Source of the DNA: Nitrospirota bacterium | GTDB taxonomy: Bacteria; Nitrospirota; Thermodesulfovibrionia; Thermodesulfovibrionales; Dissulfurispiraceae | Assembly (NCBI GenBank): GCA_021847795.1 | Contig: JAJZPZ010000005.1 | Location: forward strand, 1-50,092 | Direction of reading: 5' to 3' | Length of the DNA stretch: 50,092 bases | Part shown: piece after piece, positions 47,663 through 50,092 of the stretch | Position numbering within the stretch: the first letter of the stretch is position 1 | How the letters are laid out: each line of letters begins with the position of its first letter | The notes under the pieces: model-generated | Told to the model about the DNA's origin: nothing | Seen by the model: the letters and a program-made list of their open reading frames with translations, nothing else | The model's database searches: none | Position numbers and translations under genes: made by a program

Positions 47663-48318
47663 GCGTCCCGCTTGAGGATATCGACTTTGTCCTCCTGGAT
47701 ATGGATGGAACGCTTCTGGACAGGTATTTCGACGACTACTTCTGGGAACACCTGGTACCGGAAAAATATGCTGAAAAATACCAGGTGACCTTCGGGAAGG
47801 CAAAGGAAGTCCTGCTGGCCCTCTACAAAGCCCATGAAGGCACTCTCAACTGGACGGACATTGATTTCTGGTCACGGGAACTCAATCTGGACATCCCGGC
47901 GCTGAAAGAGCAGATAAAGCACCTGATCGAGGTGCATCCCCATGTCGAAGACTTTCTGAAGGCCATGAAGGAACAGAAGAAAAAGGTCTATATGGTCACC
48001 AATGCCCACTACAAGGCGCTGGACATAAAACTGAAAAAGACGAAAATCGGCAGGTATTTCGATAAATGCATCACTTCATTTGAAATGGGATACCCCAAGG
48101 AGATGGTAGATTTCTGGGAAAAGACGGAGCGGATGCTGAAATTCGATAAAGAGAGGACCCTCTTTATCGACGACACCCCCCGGATATTAAAAACGGCAAA
48201 GGCCTTCGGGATCAGATACCTCTTTCTCAAGACAGGGGCCAACTCAAAGAGAAAAGACACGCCCTCCGGCGACTTCCCGGTGCTTAAGGATTTTAAAGAA
48301 CTCCTAACCCTTTCTTAA
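47638..48318 (+). CDS. HAD-family hydrolase, GMP/IMP nucleotidase (YrfG)-like
   Basis: FVLLDMDGTLLDRYFDDYFWEHLVPEKYAEK...KKVYMVTNAHYKALDIKLKKT...FEMGYPKEMVDFWEK...TLFIDDTPRILKTAKAFGI. Confidence 0.88.
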   Translation: MVQRRGRVGVPLEDIDFVLLDMDGTLLDRYFDDYFWEHLVPEKYAEKYQVTFGKAKEVLLALYKAHEGTLNWTDIDFWSRELNLDIPALKEQIKHLIEVHPHVEDFLKAMKEQKKKVYMVTNAHYKALDIKLKKTKIGRYFDKCITSFEMGYPKEMVDFWEKTERMLKFDKERTLFIDDTPRILKTAKAFGIRYLFLKTGANSKRKDTPSGDFPVLKDFKELLTLS

Positions 48319-48664
48319 GCCATGCCTCCACTTTCCCGTTAAGGGGATACATGTTGAAGTATGCCCCGGCCTTGTTCTCCTCAACAGCCTCACTGAGCAT
48401 TTCCTGCGGGATCTCCCGGACCTGGGCCACTGTTTCCGCATAGTCGGCAGCAGTGTGGCGCATCAGGAAGAGGGCCGGTTTTTCGCCCATGGTATCGATG
48501 TAAAAGATATATCCCTTGATCGGTTCCTTTGCCGTGACCCCCTCTGCCGTTGCCGTGTACTTCGGCTCCATCAGATCTTTAGGCTGGAGGTCCCAGCGTA
48601 TGTTCTCTATCATATAAGGCTCTTTTTTAATGTCCTCAAAAGACCTCATCTCACCGTACATCAT
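48293..48664 (-). CDS. Hypothetical protein
   Basis: 123-aa coherent ORF; MMYGEMRSFEDIKKEPYMIENIRWDLQPKDLMEPKY. Confidence 0.65.
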   Translation of the reverse strand: MMYGEMRSFEDIKKEPYMIENIRWDLQPKDLMEPKYTATAEGVTAKEPIKGYIFYIDTMGEKPALFLMRHTAADYAETVAQVREIPQEMLSEAVEENKAGAYFNMYPLNGKVEAWLKKGLGVL

Positions 48665-48782
48665 GGCTCCACCTCACATCTTTCCGGCAGGTCCTCCGAG
48701 GACCATTTCCGGAAGTTTCCTGAAAATGTTTTGCAGCAATCGAAGACTGCTTTACTCCCTTCCCGTTCAGCCGTCAGTGGAT

Positions 48783-49139
48783 TCAGGCATTCCCCGCGAT
48801 AGGGCCGTCCGGGCTGTTTTTCCTGTAGACCTCTGCGGCCGTAATTCCGATATCCTCCAGCATTTCAAGGTTGGTGGCATTTACTTTTTTCAGAGGCAGT
48901 TTCAGGGTATCCGCGACCTGCTGGAGGAGAATCCCTTTCTGGTAATGCATTTCCGCAATCGTTACCTTGAGGGCGTCCTCAAAAATAAAATTCCTCAACG
49001 CCCCATCCTCGACATCAACAGCGTTGCAAGCCTCATTGAAGCTGAGCCCGTTTTCAAGCCCGCTCCTGATTTTCGCCATCGCCTCATTGTAGATCTTTGT
49101 TTCCTCGTCCGTATAGTGCTTATATTCGAAATCAGACAT
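48783..49139 (-). CDS. Hypothetical protein
   Basis: 118-aa coherent ORF rich in charged helices; collinear with 48293-48664. Confidence 0.65.
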   Translation of the reverse strand: MSDFEYKHYTDEETKIYNEAMAKIRSGLENGLSFNEACNAVDVEDGALRNFIFEDALKVTIAEMHYQKGILLQQVADTLKLPLKKVNATNLEMLEDIGITAAEVYRKNSPDGPIAGNA

Positions 49140-49287
49140 AAAAAGCTCCTTTTATATGTTTACATGAACTTTAACATAGCCGGAGCAACTTTGGCTATTC
49201 ACTTCAGAGGTAAAACAAGGATATAGCCTCGCTCTGCGGACAGAAGCGATCAGACACGGACCTGCCTCTGCAAAAAACAGGGGGCAT

Positions 49288-50092
49288 TCATCCCTTCCCG
49301 GAAAGCGTCACAACCTCATGCCTCAGCCCATCGGCGAAAGACTGGTATATATCACCTGCGCCTGTTCTTTTCGCAGGGGCCGCTGCTGACGGGGTCAAAG
49401 CCTTTCCGAAGGTCACCCTGATTCTGGCAGGCCTCAGGAATTTCGCTTCCCTCGGAAGCGCCTTGAATGCCCCGTCAATGTAAGCAGGAACAACAGTGGC
49501 GTTCAGTTCCAGCGCCAGCACCCCTATCCCTTTCTTAAAAGGCATGACGCTGCCGTCAAAAGACCGCCCCCCTTCGGGAAACACGCAGAGGGACCGGCCG
49601 CTCCTGAGGACATATGCCGACATCTGGAGCGCCTTGTGCAGATAGGTTTCCGCGTCTATCGGAATCACGTGGGCCAGCCGTGCGAACCAGGCCTTAAAGC
49701 CCCCGGTAAAGAATTGCCGCATCCCGAGGATATAAAGCTTCCTGAACATTTTGAAGGGTACGGATGCAGCAATAAGAAAGCCGTCAAGGTAACTCGCGTG
49801 GTTGGGCGTAATGACAAAGGGACCCTCTCCGGGGATATTTTCCATGCCCTTCACTTCCAGGCGAAACACTGTTTTAAAGAGGACCTTCAGCGCCAGGAGG
49901 ATCACGAAAACAGCGGCCAGTTCGATAAAACCGTGGGAGTACCCTATTTTCCTTGCATCTTCAGGAGTGGGCTCCTTTTCAAGGATTTCCCGCCAGGAAA
50001 GGGCCCCGGTGTCAGGTATCCTGCCTGCGCCCCTGTATCCCCTGAGCGCTGAGACGACATCCCCGACTGTCTGTATCTCCGCAATAAATGTA
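49288..50092 (-). CDS. PlsC-type acyltransferase, C-terminal part of a larger protein continuing beyond the window
   Basis: FVITPNHASYLDGFLIA (NHxxxxD), VFPEGGRSFDG. Frame stays open upstream to the window end, encoding TFIAEIQTVGDVVSALRGYRGAGRIPDTGALSWREILEKEPTPEDARKIGYSHGFIELAAVFV. Confidence 0.85.
   Translation of the reverse strand, partial: TFIAEIQTVGDVVSALRGYRGAGRIPDTGALSWREILEKEPTPEDARKIGYSHGFIELAAVFVILLALKVLFKTVFRLEVKGMENIPGEGPFVITPNHASYLDGFLIAASVPFKMFRKLYILGMRQFFTGGFKAWFARLAHVIPIDAETYLHKALQMSAYVLRSGRSLCVFPEGGRSFDGSVMPFKKGIGVLALELNATVVPAYIDGAFKALPREAKFLRPARIRVTFGKALTPSAAAPAKRTGAGDIYQSFADGLRHEVVTLSGKG

Noticed and set aside
1-50092. tRNA, rRNA or known riboswitch classes
   Set aside because: None recognised by eye; a tRNAscan-SE/Infernal run would be needed to exclude them.

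Overview
The window looks like a Nitrospirota- or Thermodesulfovibrionia-like bacterial chromosome segment; this taxonomic guess is an inference from gene content and style only. About 40 protein-coding genes can be supported. 0-16 kb holds mostly housekeeping and signalling genes: two PAS-GGDEF-EAL proteins, HNH nuclease, cold-shock protein, htpX, a PEBP-like protein, a rhodanese protein, O-methyltransferase, thioredoxin, DJ-1/PfpI, polysaccharide deacetylase and AsmA. About 16.5-29.4 kb is a metal-efflux/accessory island: HME-RND tripartite pump, two PII proteins, a Cys-containing secreted protein and a CDF transporter, surrounded by gene fragments. 29.4-39.3 kb is a housekeeping block: mtnP, yebC, DUF502, glmU, glmS, UvrD-like helicase, gatC and panD. 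39.6-43.5 kb is an MtrB/PioB-like porin plus decaheme cytochrome locus with a decayed second porin copy. 43.5-50.1 kb holds bioD, HADs, an APH-fold kinase, an SDR, hypotheticals and an acyltransferase. No RNA genes or CRISPR arrays were recognised. The most interesting signals lie outside the ORF list: (i) a 10-nt perfect complement to the Shine-Dalgarno of the RND operon's first gene; (ii) a remnant second PEBP gene that keeps its promoter and C-terminal tail but has lost its middle; (iii) a decayed second MtrB-like porin next to an intact one; (iv) a 176-bp element with inverted ends holding a RAYT/Y1-transposase N-terminal remnant; (v) a repeat-derived in-frame insertion of about 56 aa in bioD; (vi) a ResB/P-type-ATPase chimeric junction. 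Everything comes from reading the sequence by eye; no searches or folding were run.
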